A DNA stretch of 64,000 nt from an uncultured Lachnospiraceae bacterium (GTDB taxonomy: Bacteria > Bacillota > Clostridia > Lachnospirales > Lachnospiraceae): NCBI GenBank assembly GCA_947367855.1, contig CANBFE010000004.1, positions 1 to 64,000 on the forward strand, given 5' to 3'. The notes under the pieces were generated by a model. It worked only from the letters and a program-made list of their open reading frames with translations. It had not been told where the DNA came from and made no database searches. The translations under genes were made by a program, and so were the position numbers. Every line of letters starts with the position of its first letter. Position 1 is the stretch's first letter. Shown here in pieces: positions 32,104 to 41,104 of this stretch.

Positions 32104-33591
32104 ATGGAACAGGAAAAGATTTCGGCACTGGTGGAAGAGAACATGAAGACCATCTTCGCTTACGCGCTTTCGCGGGTGTCCCACAGGGAGGACGCGGAGG
32201 ATCTGGCCGGGGACATTATCCTGGCCATCCTGAAAAGCGCCCCCAGGATACGGGATGACAACGCCTTCTTCGGCTATATCTGGGCCATTGCGGCCAACAC
32301 CTACAAAAAATATCTGTACAAAAAGGGCCGCATCCGATGTGAGGAGCTTGACGAGGGGGCTGCGGACGAGAAGGATTTCGTCCAGGATATTCTGCAGACC
32401 GAACAGTTTTCTGCGCTCCGCCGGGAACTGGCCCTGCTGTCCAGGGAGTACCGGGAGTGTACCGTGGCCTACTATTTTGAGGGGCTTTCCTGTGGGGAGA
32501 CAGCCGCCAGGCTCCATCTTTCTCTGGAGATGGTGAAATATTATCTGTTCAAGACACGGAAGCTATTGAAGGAGGGTATCGGCATGGAAAGAGAATTTGG
32601 AACAAAGAGCTATCAGCCGGCAAAATTTGATTTTGCCGTTATTTTTCAGGGCGCCGCCAACATGGAGTATCAGCGCCTGTTCGACAGAAAACTCCCGGGC
32701 AATATTCTGGTCAGCACCTATCATACGCCCATGACCATCCGGCAGCTTGCCATCGAACTGGGCGTGGCCAGTGTATATCTGGAGGACGAGATCGCCCTGT
32801 TGGAGCGCTACGGCCTGCTCACTGCCCTGACCGGGGGCAGGTATCAGGCACGCCTGGTAATCTTCACGGAAGAATATATGGAGGAGTTCTTCCGGACAGC
32901 GGAGAAATCCTGTGGCCCGGTGGTAGGGGATATCCTGATCAGCGGTGCGGAAAAGCTGCCGGAGCTGCGGAAGCTTGGGTTTCCGGGCGCGGACATGGAG
33001 GACGGCAGGCTTCTGTGGAATCTGCTGTTCTGGATGATGAACGAGGGCTGCAGGCTTTTTCGGGACAGCCGGAAGAAGGCGGCCCGGGAGGATGTGTGCG
33101 GTGATATCTGTTACGGAAGCACATTTTCCTTTCAGGAGGATCATCCCTGTTGGAGCAGGGCTTTTGCGGGTTACTGCGGCTTACATTCCGGCTATGCCGC
33201 CTGCTATGCGGATTACGGCATTTTGCCCGCAAAGAACCGCTATGCATCCCATGGGGACGAAATCGCCCGCAGCCTGGAGGCAGTATTGGAGGGGAAAGCC
33301 GGAGCCATGGTCCCGGTGTTGGCCCAAGGGCAGAAGGAGAGGCTGACTGCCGTTTTCCGGGAAGAGATTGCCTCCTTTGCCGGTCTGTATGAATCGCTGT
33401 ACGACTGCGGCCTTGCCGTCATGGGGGTACATGCCCCGAAGAGTGTGGGGCAGATTCTGGAGCCGGTGATGTCGAAGGTTCTGCTGTTCCACACAGTGGG
33501 CCTGATCGGAAGTCTGGCAGTCAGGTCAGGTGCCCTGGCGGTTCCCGAAGACAATGGGCCACTGGGAGGATTCGTGTACCGGATTTCGTAG
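32104..33591 (+). CDS. ECF-type sigma factor with long C-terminal extension
   Basis: 495 residues. Residues 1-160 look like a sigma-70 group 4 protein: region 2 (MKTIFAYALSRVSHREDAEDLAGDIILAIL) and region 4 (LSREYRECTVAYYFEGLSCGETAARLHLSLEMVKYYLFKTRKLL). The last 330 residues are an extra domain with two cysteine-rich stretches (CWSRAFAGYCGLHSGYAACYADYG, C near 347-371) and an N-terminal winged-helix-like MTIRQLAIELGVASVYLEDEIALLERYGLL (about 207-236). The extension may bind a ligand and control the sigma part. AATATACGGAGGGGACT precedes ATG 32104. No anti-sigma gene adjoins. Confidence 0.8.
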   Translation: MEQEKISALVEENMKTIFAYALSRVSHREDAEDLAGDIILAILKSAPRIRDDNAFFGYIWAIAANTYKKYLYKKGRIRCEELDEGAADEKDFVQDILQTEQFSALRRELALLSREYRECTVAYYFEGLSCGETAARLHLSLEMVKYYLFKTRKLLKEGIGMEREFGTKSYQPAKFDFAVIFQGAANMEYQRLFDRKLPGNILVSTYHTPMTIRQLAIELGVASVYLEDEIALLERYGLLTALTGGRYQARLVIFTEEYMEEFFRTAEKSCGPVVGDILISGAEKLPELRKLGFPGADMEDGRLLWNLLFWMMNEGCRLFRDSRKKAAREDVCGDICYGSTFSFQEDHPCWSRAFAGYCGLHSGYAACYADYGILPAKNRYASHGDEIARSLEAVLEGKAGAMVPVLAQGQKERLTAVFREEIASFAGLYESLYDCGLAVMGVHAPKSVGQILEPVMSKVLLFHTVGLIGSLAVRSGALAVPEDNGPLGGFVYRIS

Positions 33592-33954
33592 CCGGGAGGG
33601 CACAGGTCAGGGGAGCGGTTATTATTATTATTATGTACGGACACGTTTTTACCGCTCCAAACGATTTGCCTGAATTACCATCTGCAGACTTGGCGGACAG
33701 GGGAGAGATGGGGATGGAATGGGAAAGGAATAGGAGGGCATAGGGGTCCGGGGTGGGCAACTGGGGGATTTTGTGCTATACTTTAAGGCAAGTTATCGGA
33801 CGGAGCCTGGCAGGAGTTGAGTTGGCGGATGCGGATTCCATAGGAGAACTTAGCAGAAGGGGGTATATGGGTCCGGATGCAGAATTCTGATAACTGACAA
33901 GGGAATGGAAGCTTGGGCGGGATGAGAAGGAATACAGAGGAGGGGAATTTTCGT
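33592..33954. other. Intergenic region: hairpin, ATT microsatellite, weak promoter
   Basis: GGAGCGGT (33614-33621) and ACCGCTCC (about 33650-33657) frame a loop that contains an ATT repeat (TTATTATTATTATTATG). A -10-like TATACT lies at 33777-33782. No gene; the stretch 33710-33760 is G-rich. Confidence 0.4.
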
Positions 33955-34413
33955 ATGGATGAGCGGGTCATGGAGTTCGTAAACTCCCTTGTGGGAAGAC
34001 AACTGATTTATCTTTGCTGCGAGGCGGAAATTCTGGATTTCGGCTTTGGAGAGCTTGTACTGCACGGCATGGGGTGTTCCAGGATAATCAAAAATAACGA
34101 CATCCTTGTGACCACATTGGATTATCAGTCCTGGGATCAGTTGGAAAGTACCCATAATGACGAATGGTTTAACCTGAAAAGATTCCATGACGAAATCCTG
34201 GGCGGCAGTGTGGTTTCCGTCAGGGTGAGTCCCTGGCATGATCTGTGCATCCTACTGGATAACGGCGTCATGATTGAATGCCTGGTGGCAAACGCCTGGC
34301 CCCATTATGAGGAAGCGCTTGAACAATGGGTGCTGTTTAGGCCCGCCAGGAAAGGCAGGGGGACATTTCTGACGGTTTATAATAAGGATGTGGTGTTTTG
34401 GGAAGAGACCTGA
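33955..34413 (+). CDS. Protein of unknown function (152 aa)
   Basis: Starts at ATG 33955 (GAGGAGGGG before it). A soluble alpha/beta protein: MDERVMEFVNSLVGRQLIYLCCEAEILDF, then VTTLDYQSWDQLESTHNDEW. No signal peptide, membrane segment or catalytic motif is obvious, and I do not recognise a family. The size and the mixed strands resemble SMI1/KNR4-like immunity proteins, but this is only a shape argument. No toxin gene lies near it. Confidence 0.6.
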   Translation: MDERVMEFVNSLVGRQLIYLCCEAEILDFGFGELVLHGMGCSRIIKNNDILVTTLDYQSWDQLESTHNDEWFNLKRFHDEILGGSVVSVRVSPWHDLCILLDNGVMIECLVANAWPHYEEALEQWVLFRPARKGRGTFLTVYNKDVVFWEET

Positions 34414-34680
34414 ACCTGCGGAAAACCCGGCGGCCAACTGACCTGTCTGGTTTTCGGGGCGGGAGTTCTTTTTGGGCATTGGGCAGAGGAAAACGGGCGA
34501 AAAGGCAAGGCGCGGCACCTGGGGGATGCGGGTATCGCCCTTACGGCAGCGGACTGAATTTCCCGGATAGGAAAAAGGATTTCCCAGGGCGGAAAGTGAG
34601 TTCAGGGGCTTATGATGCCCATAACCGGAGGCAGGTTGCGGGAATGAAAGTCAGTAGTCGGTATGGTCAGGAGGGACGAA

Positions 34681-36234
34681 ATGATTTTTTACAGCGGAAG
34701 CAGGTATCAAGAATATCTGGAAATCATGGAAGGGGAAATAGAGAAACTGGAAAGGGGAGATCTGGGGCGGCTCCGCTCGGTCTACGGTGTTTTTGCCACA
34801 CAGGACGATCAACTGATCAAGCGTGCCGGGGAGGCGGTGCGGCAGAAGCTGTCACCCATGACAGACCTGCAGCTGTTGGGTCTGTGCCGGAGGTTTGGGT
34901 CTTACACTTCATTGGAATGGTCAATCAACTGGGAGGAGGTGTCCACGGACCGGATACAAAAGGTGCTTTCCAGGGAAGCCTGCAGGTATGTACTGATTCT
35001 GGGTTCTTTCCATCCCAACGGCTACTACCGGGAAAAATGCGTACTTGCCATGGCAGGTTATCCGGGGATGCTGTTCTGGATTTTTCCCAGAATGAATGAC
35101 TGGGTGGAGCAGGTGCGGGACGTGGCAGACGTAGTGTTAGACAAATTTTTAACAGGCTGCGATGCAAAAGAGCTGATGGAAAGCATTCCGGCATTTGAGC
35201 GCCTTCGGGCAGGACGGCGCAGGACGGAGGACCGGATGCAGGCATTGGAGGAACAGATAGAGGAAAAGCTTTCCCGTGTGCTGCAGGAAATAGAACCGGG
35301 GGAAATATTCTGCATGGAACCTGCAGTGCGCATGGCGCTGTACCGAACGGCAGTGGGCAGCGCGCTGTGGAGTCTTGAGGAAATGGAAGCCTGCCAGGAA
35401 AGGGAGAAAGAATCCTGCCTGAAAAGATTTCTGGTCCGGAAAATCTTTTCCCATCCGGACTGCACGCCGGAGAGGGCGGAACAGTACCTTTGGGACACCT
35501 CCGCGCAGGTTCGGAGGATGGCGGTGGAATATCGTTATGAGCGGCTGAAATCGGGGTGGCCGGGACTGGACAGGATGCTGTTGGACAAGAGCAGGGGTGT
35601 CAGGGAATATGCTGTTTATATTCTGGAAAAGCATGGCGGACCGGATATCCGGGAATATTATCTTGGACATCTGGAGGATCCCAGGCCCGAAAACGCGATT
35701 CTGGGTCTGGCGGAGTACAGCAGGAGGGGAAATGTCCTCTCACTGGTAAACTGTCTGCAGAGACCGGAGCGCAGTATTCTGAAATGTGCGATTCTGGCAT
35801 TGGGCAGTCAGGAAGATTTTTCCGATGAGGAACTTCTCTGGGGGTATCTTCTGGAGGAACGGATTGAACTGTCCAGGGCAGCGTTCCTGTCCATCCGGAA
35901 AAAGGGGTTTCATTTCGGAGCGAAACGGATTTACGAGGCATATCGAAAAGCGGAACATGTCCATCAGAGGAGATATTTGCTGAAGCTGCTGTTGGCAGAG
36001 AGTTCCTGGGAAAGGCTGCCCTTTCTGCTTCGGCTGTACAGGCGGGATATGCCGGAACTGGAGGGCGATCAGATTCTGTCGGGCATCCGGATCCGTTTTA
36101 TGTATGTACAGGTTTCGGAAGTCCTCCACAGGGACATTCTTTCCGCATTGGAGGAGTGTGGTGGGGAACTTCCGGCCGGGGTGGAGGAGGGCATTCTGTA
36201 TGATCTGCGTTTTTTGGCCCGCAGACCCGGATAA
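34681..36234 (+). CDS. HEAT-repeat-like helical protein
   Basis: 517 residues, almost wholly helical, start ATG 34681 after AGGAGGG. Repeated patterns such as SREACRYVLILGSFHPNGY, DLVDADVV-like W-x-x-x-V-R-x-V-A-D-x-V, VRRMAVEYRYERL and SRGVREYAVYILEKHG resemble HEAT or PBS-lyase repeats used as protein-interaction scaffolds. No catalytic motif. The stop at 36234 is followed by a minus-strand SGNH hydrolase. Partner unknown. Confidence 0.68.
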   Translation: MIFYSGSRYQEYLEIMEGEIEKLERGDLGRLRSVYGVFATQDDQLIKRAGEAVRQKLSPMTDLQLLGLCRRFGSYTSLEWSINWEEVSTDRIQKVLSREACRYVLILGSFHPNGYYREKCVLAMAGYPGMLFWIFPRMNDWVEQVRDVADVVLDKFLTGCDAKELMESIPAFERLRAGRRRTEDRMQALEEQIEEKLSRVLQEIEPGEIFCMEPAVRMALYRTAVGSALWSLEEMEACQEREKESCLKRFLVRKIFSHPDCTPERAEQYLWDTSAQVRRMAVEYRYERLKSGWPGLDRMLLDKSRGVREYAVYILEKHGGPDIREYYLGHLEDPRPENAILGLAEYSRRGNVLSLVNCLQRPERSILKCAILALGSQEDFSDEELLWGYLLEERIELSRAAFLSIRKKGFHFGAKRIYEAYRKAEHVHQRRYLLKLLLAESSWERLPFLLRLYRRDMPELEGDQILSGIRIRFMYVQVSEVLHRDILSALEECGGELPAGVEEGILYDLRFLARRPG

Positions 36235-36302
36235 AACGGAACCGGCATGTTATGGCCTGGGGCATGGAGCGGGCCTGGCAGTTGGCTAAGGGAAAGGGCA
36301 GC

Positions 36303-36845
36303 TTAATGCAGCTTCCTTTGCAGATACACTTCCGCAATGGTGGCAGCTGCCAGCCGGGAGCCTGCCTCCGAGGCGTGCTGTCCGTCTTCTGCATACAATT
36401 CTGTATCCGGGTGCTCCCTGTGGTATTTCCACCAGTTTTCTCCTACGGGGGCGACTTCACAGCCGGTTTCCCGCTGAAGGGCCAGATAGGCATTGCTCAT
36501 GGCGTTCTGGGCGGCTTCTCCGTCCTCCTTGCTGGTCCAGGTCATGTAGAGAATGGGCCTGGCTCCCGCCTCCCGCACCCAGGCGATCAGCTCCCTGTCG
36601 CTCCTGGCCATCACATCCGGATCTCCCATGGGATGGGCGGTGTGCTGAAGGACTACCGCGTCATAGCCGCCATAGCGGATGTTGAACTGTACCTCCGGCT
36701 CTTCCAGGTGGAAATCCCATCCTCTGCCGCCGTGGGCCAGCATGGTGACTTCCACCTCCGCATGGTTTTCCCGGCAGATCTCCGCGAAGAGATGGGGCAT
36801 GTCGTTAAAATAGGTATGGCTGTTTCCGATGAACAGTACTTTCAT
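36303..36845 (-). CDS. SGNH/GDSL-type hydrolase
   Basis: 180 residues from ATG 36845 (AAGGAGG 8-9 bases upstream). Block I is FIGNSHTYF (residues 5-13, nucleophile S9 probably). Block III, LQHTAHP, lies near 70-76. Block V, GQHASEAGSRL, near 159-169 provides the D/H pair (DGQH). There is no signal peptide, so it is cytoplasmic. SGNH enzymes cut ester bonds of acylated sugars or lipids; the substrate is not evident. Confidence 0.78.
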   Translation of the reverse strand: MKVLFIGNSHTYFNDMPHLFAEICRENHAEVEVTMLAHGGRGWDFHLEEPEVQFNIRYGGYDAVVLQHTAHPMGDPDVMARSDRELIAWVREAGARPILYMTWTSKEDGEAAQNAMSNAYLALQRETGCEVAPVGENWWKYHREHPDTELYAEDGQHASEAGSRLAAATIAEVYLQRKLH

Positions 36846-37087
36846 GGCAGGATGCCTCCTTATCTGTTTTTCTGATTTTATCACGTTTTTTAACTTTCTT
36901 ACAGGATAGCATTTTTCCGGAGAAAAGTAAATCATGTCCGGGCGGGAGCGGTCAGGAAGTGAGGCACAGCCAACAAGAGTGAGCAGAAAAAGTCAGGATT
37001 TTTACGGGCGGAAAGGGTATTATGGATTTGTCACTAAGGGAAACGGACGGAAGGCCATCCGAAATCGGAGGGCGGCAGGGAGGAAGC

Positions 37088-38014
37088 ATGGACTGGCTGA
37101 CGGGATTAAAGACGGCAATCGACTACATGGAGGAGCATCTGCTGGAAGACATTGGCGCGCAGGAAGTGGCGGATGCAGTGTATCTTTCCCCTTTTTATTT
37201 CCAGAAGTGCTTTAAAATCATTACGGGATATTCCATCGGAGAGTATTTGAGGAACCGCAGGCTGTATCTGGCAGGCCTGGAGGTGCTGAAGTCCAATACT
37301 TCCGGGAATGAAGCCCGGGGCGGCGGGAAAGGGAAGGTCATAGACCTGGCGTACAAGTACCGGTACGATACACCGGAGAGTTTTACCAGGGCTTTCACCC
37401 GCTTCCATGGGGTATCTCCCATGCAGCTTCGGACACAGCCGCATCAGATCAAGGTATTTCTTCCGTTGACAGTGGAGATTTCAGTAAAAGGAGGCAGCAG
37501 GATGGAGTACAGGATTGAAAAAAGAGAAGCCATGAAGATGATCGGGTTTGAAAGGGTGTTTTCCTATGAAAACTCCTACCAGGAGATTCCTAAATTCTGG
37601 CAGGAATTCTGCGGGAAATACTGCGGACAGGATGTAGCCGGGGGGCCGGCAGAGGAAGGCATCCGGCAGGTCATCGCGGAGTGCGCAGTGGGAGAATTCG
37701 GCGTCTGCTTGGAGGACGAAGGCGATGCGGAACATTTCCGTTATTATATCGCCGGAGCCTATCAGGGCGGTGAAGTGCCGGAGGGGATGAAGGTTATCGA
37801 CATTCCTGCCAGTGAGTGGGCGAAATTCAGATGCACCGGCGCCATGCCCAACGCGCTGCAGACGGTTAATACGCGGATATTCAGGGAGTGGCTTCCCGGA
37901 AACAGGGAGTATGAGATGGCGTTCCATGTTAATATTGAGTGGTATTCCGGAAGCGATACAGACAGCGAGAATTACGAAAGCGCCATCTGGATACCGGTGA
38001 AACGTCTGGGATAA
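37088..38014 (+). CDS. AraC-family regulator with GyrI-like effector domain
   Basis: 308 residues; ATG 37088 after GGGAGG. N-terminal AraC HTH (about 2-115): AIDYMEEHLLEDIGAQEVADAVYLSPFYFQKCFKIITGYSIGEYLRNRRLYLAG, then DTPESFTRAFTRFHGVSPMQLR. The C-terminal 170 residues are GyrI-like (Rob/MerR effector fold): EKREAMKMIGFERVF, then FRYYIAGAYQGGEVPEGMKVIDIPASEWAKFRCTGAM. A G-rich insertion of about 15 residues splits the second HTH (NTSGNEARGGGKGK). Effector unknown, probably a hydrophobic drug or metabolite. Confidence 0.85.
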   Translation: MDWLTGLKTAIDYMEEHLLEDIGAQEVADAVYLSPFYFQKCFKIITGYSIGEYLRNRRLYLAGLEVLKSNTSGNEARGGGKGKVIDLAYKYRYDTPESFTRAFTRFHGVSPMQLRTQPHQIKVFLPLTVEISVKGGSRMEYRIEKREAMKMIGFERVFSYENSYQEIPKFWQEFCGKYCGQDVAGGPAEEGIRQVIAECAVGEFGVCLEDEGDAEHFRYYIAGAYQGGEVPEGMKVIDIPASEWAKFRCTGAMPNALQTVNTRIFREWLPGNREYEMAFHVNIEWYSGSDTDSENYESAIWIPVKRLG

Positions 38015-38110
38015 GGGACCTGCGGAAGGGGAACGTGGTATCTGTTCTTTCCGGTCAGGAGACTTTGAGAAAAAGGCATAGCAGAAGAAAAGAAACAGAG
38101 GCGAAGGAGC

Positions 38111-38626
38111 TTACAGCTCAACCTTCGCCTCATATGCGTCATCTATGAGAAGATAGTCTGCGCCGTGGAGGAGGCACTGCTCTAAATACCAGGCATTGTC
38201 CCGGCGCAGGGCCTCCTGTGTGCAGTCTTCGTCCGCTCCCCGGTCTTCCACTACAGATGCATACTTTTTGATATCCTGAAAATGGTTTTCGATATAACGT
38301 TCACTCATTACCAGGCAGTAGTACCGGATTTGGGCCAGATATTCCGCCTCGAAATCTTTTGCCCAGTCAAAGGGGATATAGCATCCTTCCACAATCAAAT
38401 TTTGGTTGTTCTCAATGGCAGTTTTAATCATTTCCCGGACCACAGGCCATAAATAATCTGTCAGCGCCCGGTCTTCGCTTACCGGCGTCAGCGCAGTATA
38501 GCCGCTGCGGATCAATCCCATTTTCAGGTGATCGATGGACAGGTAGGGGTATTTGTACGTTTCAAGCAGTTTCTGGGCCAGGGCAGTCTTGCCGGTGTGG
38601 GATGCCCCTGTAATCAGAACGATCAT
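38111..38626 (-). CDS. P-loop kinase-like protein
   Basis: 171 residues from ATG 38626 (AGAGG upstream; a GTG three bases earlier is possible). Walker A is GASHTGKTAL at about residues 7-16; LSIDHLKMGLIRSG (about 30-43) and LIVEGCYIPFDWAKDF (about 79-94) resemble the sugar/2-phosphoglycerate kinase or AAA-like 'adenylate kinase' group. No membrane segment. Substrate unknown. It lies 110 bases downstream of the AraC/GyrI gene in the opposite direction. Confidence 0.72.
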   Translation of the reverse strand: MIVLITGASHTGKTALAQKLLETYKYPYLSIDHLKMGLIRSGYTALTPVSEDRALTDYLWPVVREMIKTAIENNQNLIVEGCYIPFDWAKDFEAEYLAQIRYYCLVMSERYIENHFQDIKKYASVVEDRGADEDCTQEALRRDNAWYLEQCLLHGADYLLIDDAYEAKVEL

Positions 38627-38707
38627 CACTGTACCTCTTCTTTCCGGGTCAGGCCGACAGCGCGCAGTGGAGAAGGCCTGACCCTGCTCAATTCATAAGG
38701 GAAAGGG

Positions 38708-39898
38708 TCAGGCGGTTGCCTCCGCCCCTTCCTGATCTTTGGCATAAAGTATTTTTAAGATAATGGGTGTGGAAATACTGGATACGATAATCAGTATAAT
38801 CACTGACGTAAAATAAACAGGCGTCAGCAGACCCACGGACAATCCCTTCTGGGCCACGATCAGAGCCACCTCGCCCCGGGTCATCATGCCCACGCCGATT
38901 TTCAGGCAGTCAGGGGTGCGGAAGCGGCAAAGTTTTGCCATCAGGCCGCAGCCCACAACCTTGCAGAGCAGCGCCACCAGTACAAAGCCCACGGAAAACA
39001 GCAGGATATCGCCGTTTACATTGTCGATACTGGTCTTCAGGCCGATACTGGCAAAGAACACCGGGCCGAAGAGCATGTAGGAGCTGACCTCCATTTTCCG
39101 TTCGATGTAAGTGGAATCCCGGATGGAGCACAGTACAATGCCTGCCACATAGGCGCCCGTGATATCTGCTATCCCGAAATACCGCTCTGCTGCATAGGAA
39201 AAGAAAAAGCACAGCGCCAGTCCCAGAATGGGAATCCTGCGGGTATGGGGATAACGATCATCCAGACGTTTGAAAATCTGGAACAGGATAATGCCCACCA
39301 CCAAAGCCATGGCAAAGAAGAGGACTGTGGAGAGAACCACTTTGCCGGGATTGGAGTCCGGACTCTTAAAGCCGATGACAAAGGTCAGCACAATGATGCC
39401 CAGTACGTCGTCGATAATGGCGGCGCTTAAGATGGTGGTGCCCACCTTTCCCTTCAGCTTGCCCAGTTCCTTCAGGGCCTCCACCGTAATGCTCACACTG
39501 GTGGCGGTCATAATCACGCCGATAAAGACGGCGGTGTAGAACTTCTCCGAACCCCAGGGCGCAGCGCCGTACATGCCCATGTACAGCAGAGCGCCGCCCA
39601 CCAGGGGAATAAACACACCGGCGCAGGCGATGAGAAAGGCCACAGGCCCTGTTTTCAGCAGATCTTTCAGATTTGTCTCCAGTCCGGCGGAGAACATCAG
39701 CAGAACCACGCCTACCTCCGCCATCTGCACCAGGAAATCCGTCTGTTCCACCAGCCCCAGAAGACTGGGACCGATGAGCAGCCCGGCCACGATTTCACCA
39801 ACCACCATGGGCGCCTTGCATTTTCTGGCCAGAATGCCGAAAACTTTTGCAAACACGATGATGATTGCCAGGTCCTTAAAAATACTGTAAGCTTCCAT
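38708..39898 (-). CDS. Cation:proton antiporter, CPA2 family
   Basis: 396 residues, 12-13 hydrophobic segments. MVVGEIVAGLLIGPSLLG (about 31-48) and VGVVLLMFSAGLETNLKDLLKTG are family signatures; TATSVSITVEAL (about 133-144) and SAAIIDDVLGIIVL (about 158-171) carry the transport aspartate pair. It ends after the membrane domain, with no TrkA-N or TrkA-C ligand domain, so nucleotide regulation as in KefB/C is not expected. Probably a Na+/H+ or K+/H+ exchanger for pH and salt control. Confidence 0.92.
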   Translation of the reverse strand: MEAYSIFKDLAIIIVFAKVFGILARKCKAPMVVGEIVAGLLIGPSLLGLVEQTDFLVQMAEVGVVLLMFSAGLETNLKDLLKTGPVAFLIACAGVFIPLVGGALLYMGMYGAAPWGSEKFYTAVFIGVIMTATSVSITVEALKELGKLKGKVGTTILSAAIIDDVLGIIVLTFVIGFKSPDSNPGKVVLSTVLFFAMALVVGIILFQIFKRLDDRYPHTRRIPILGLALCFFFSYAAERYFGIADITGAYVAGIVLCSIRDSTYIERKMEVSSYMLFGPVFFASIGLKTSIDNVNGDILLFSVGFVLVALLCKVVGCGLMAKLCRFRTPDCLKIGVGMMTRGEVALIVAQKGLSVGLLTPVYFTSVIILIIVSSISTPIILKILYAKDQEGAEATA

Positions 39899-40050
39899 AA
39901 TAAAATAATCACTCCCTTGTAAAATTTATAAGCAAGAGGCGTTAACCTCTTTCTCTCTGATTATATGCCGCAGTTCGGTGTATTTGCGTTTTGTGTGCAT
40001 CTTCAAACAGTGCGGTCCGCAGTATGGATATGTACCCAAACACACGAAAG

Positions 40051-40084
40051 AATATCCGCGGAAGCGTATTGCCTCAGCGGATAT
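40051..40084 (-). terminator. Terminator-like hairpin after the 40096 gene
   Basis: GCGGATAT (40077-40084) with AATATCCGC (40051-40059), followed on the minus strand by CTTTC. Fits the 3' end of the minus-strand gene stopping at 40096; the T-run is weak. Confidence 0.5.
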
Positions 40085-40095
40085 CCTACATTCAC

Positions 40096-40725
40096 TTATG
40101 CTTGAGATTTCAAATCATTATAAACGGTCATATAGAAATTCAGCAGCTGCTGATTCGTGGCTTCCCTGCATCGGACCACATCTCCGAAGGCCGTGGCTTT
40201 TGCCTGTCCCATGATATTCCCCGGTGCATACATATCGCCGCTTTCACCGTCGGACATACCCACAAGGCCATCTATTGCCGCAAGCAGATAGTCGGTCTGA
40301 TTCTGGATCGCTTTGATCTGGTCGAAAACATAGGCTATGTCGATTCCGCCTGCTTCTGTATGAAATGCGGTTCGGCCGCTTTCGGAGCTGGTATTGCTTT
40401 CTGCGCCGACGGTGTCCTCTGTGCTGCTGCGTTGGTCTTCTGCCATACTGGCTTCCGAAGCTCTGTTGTCTTCGTTTTCTGCTGCAACTGCGGTTCGGAA
40501 GGCTTCAACAGCGTCTTTTTCTATCTGAATATCTGTCATTATAATATCTGTCATCTCGTTATCCTCCATATCTATCCATGGCGGACACGCAAGACATATC
40601 TTGTTTTTTGAAAGGAAGCGTGCCCTGCCATTTTTTACAAGACCTCTGGCCCGTTTCGGCCAGGTCGCTTCATATTCGTATCCCTCTTCATCTACAACAA
40701 GAATGTTTTTTGCGATGGGTATCAT
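40096..40725 (-). CDS. Hypothetical protein with RARG-type N-terminal motif
   Basis: 209 residues. Residues 8-48 contain VVDEEGYEYEATWPKRARGLVKNGRARF then CLACPP, a segment seen in uncharacterised Lachnospiraceae proteins as (T/Y)PKRARGLVKKGRARF. The middle (about 60-125) is acidic, serine-rich and probably disordered, and the C-terminus is a short helical domain (DQIKAIQNQTDYLLAAIDGL). Purpose unknown. The ribosome site AAAGGGG lies directly against the ATG, so the exact start is uncertain. It sits 127 bases downstream of the second Rpn gene, same strand. Confidence 0.6.
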   Translation of the reverse strand: MIPIAKNILVVDEEGYEYEATWPKRARGLVKNGRARFLSKNKICLACPPWIDMEDNEMTDIIMTDIQIEKDAVEAFRTAVAAENEDNRASEASMAEDQRSSTEDTVGAESNTSSESGRTAFHTEAGGIDIAYVFDQIKAIQNQTDYLLAAIDGLVGMSDGESGDMYAPGNIMGQAKATAFGDVVRCREATNQQLLNFYMTVYNDLKSQA

Positions 40726-40852
40726 CCCCTTTGCTGTAAATTGCTGTAAATTCTGTGAATGTCGTTTTTTGTAATGGGTGCCTTCCCCGATTCACAACTC
40801 TACTATAGTAAAAAACAGCAGCGTTGTCAAGATGGATTTCTGAAAAACCGCC

Positions 40853-41104
40853 CTATTCCCTGCTCAATGCGGCCCATGCGTTCTGGGCTGACATGGCATA
40901 ATATTTCTGCAGCTTGTCTGCGATGATCTCATCGGCAGCTCCGTCGTCTCGGTTGGACTGTATGAAGATACGGATTCCTTTCGCTTCTTCTTTTATTCTG
41001 GCATCTTCCCGGGCTTTTTCGCCTTTTTCCCAACCGGCCTTTTCGCCGGCTTCCCAGCCTTCCATTCTGCTGTCTTCCATCATATCCTGAATCGCTTTGC
41101 ACAT
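40853..41104 (-). CDS. Possible internally started RpnS-like C-terminal protein (83 aa)
   Basis: AAGGAG lies 11 bases before ATG 41104, in frame with the Rpn parent. The segment MCKAIQDMMED begins at the same relative place as MCKALDD in the 63019 candidate and MFTVFEE in the 16828 candidate. Spacing is on the long side. Confidence 0.4.
   Translation of the reverse strand: MCKAIQDMMEDSRMEGWEAGEKAGWEKGEKAREDARIKEEAKGIRIFIQSNRDDGAADEIIADKLQKYYAMSAQNAWAALSRE

Noticed and set aside
34398..35099. 233-codon plus frame before and across the HEAT-like gene
   Set aside because: Composition rich in R/G/P/S with no domain; overlaps a better frame (34681-36234) with ribosome site and helical repeats.
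36252..36875. 207-codon plus frame over the SGNH hydrolase
   Set aside because: Antisense shadow: minus-strand frame has GNSHT and catalytic D/H, a ribosome site and correct length.
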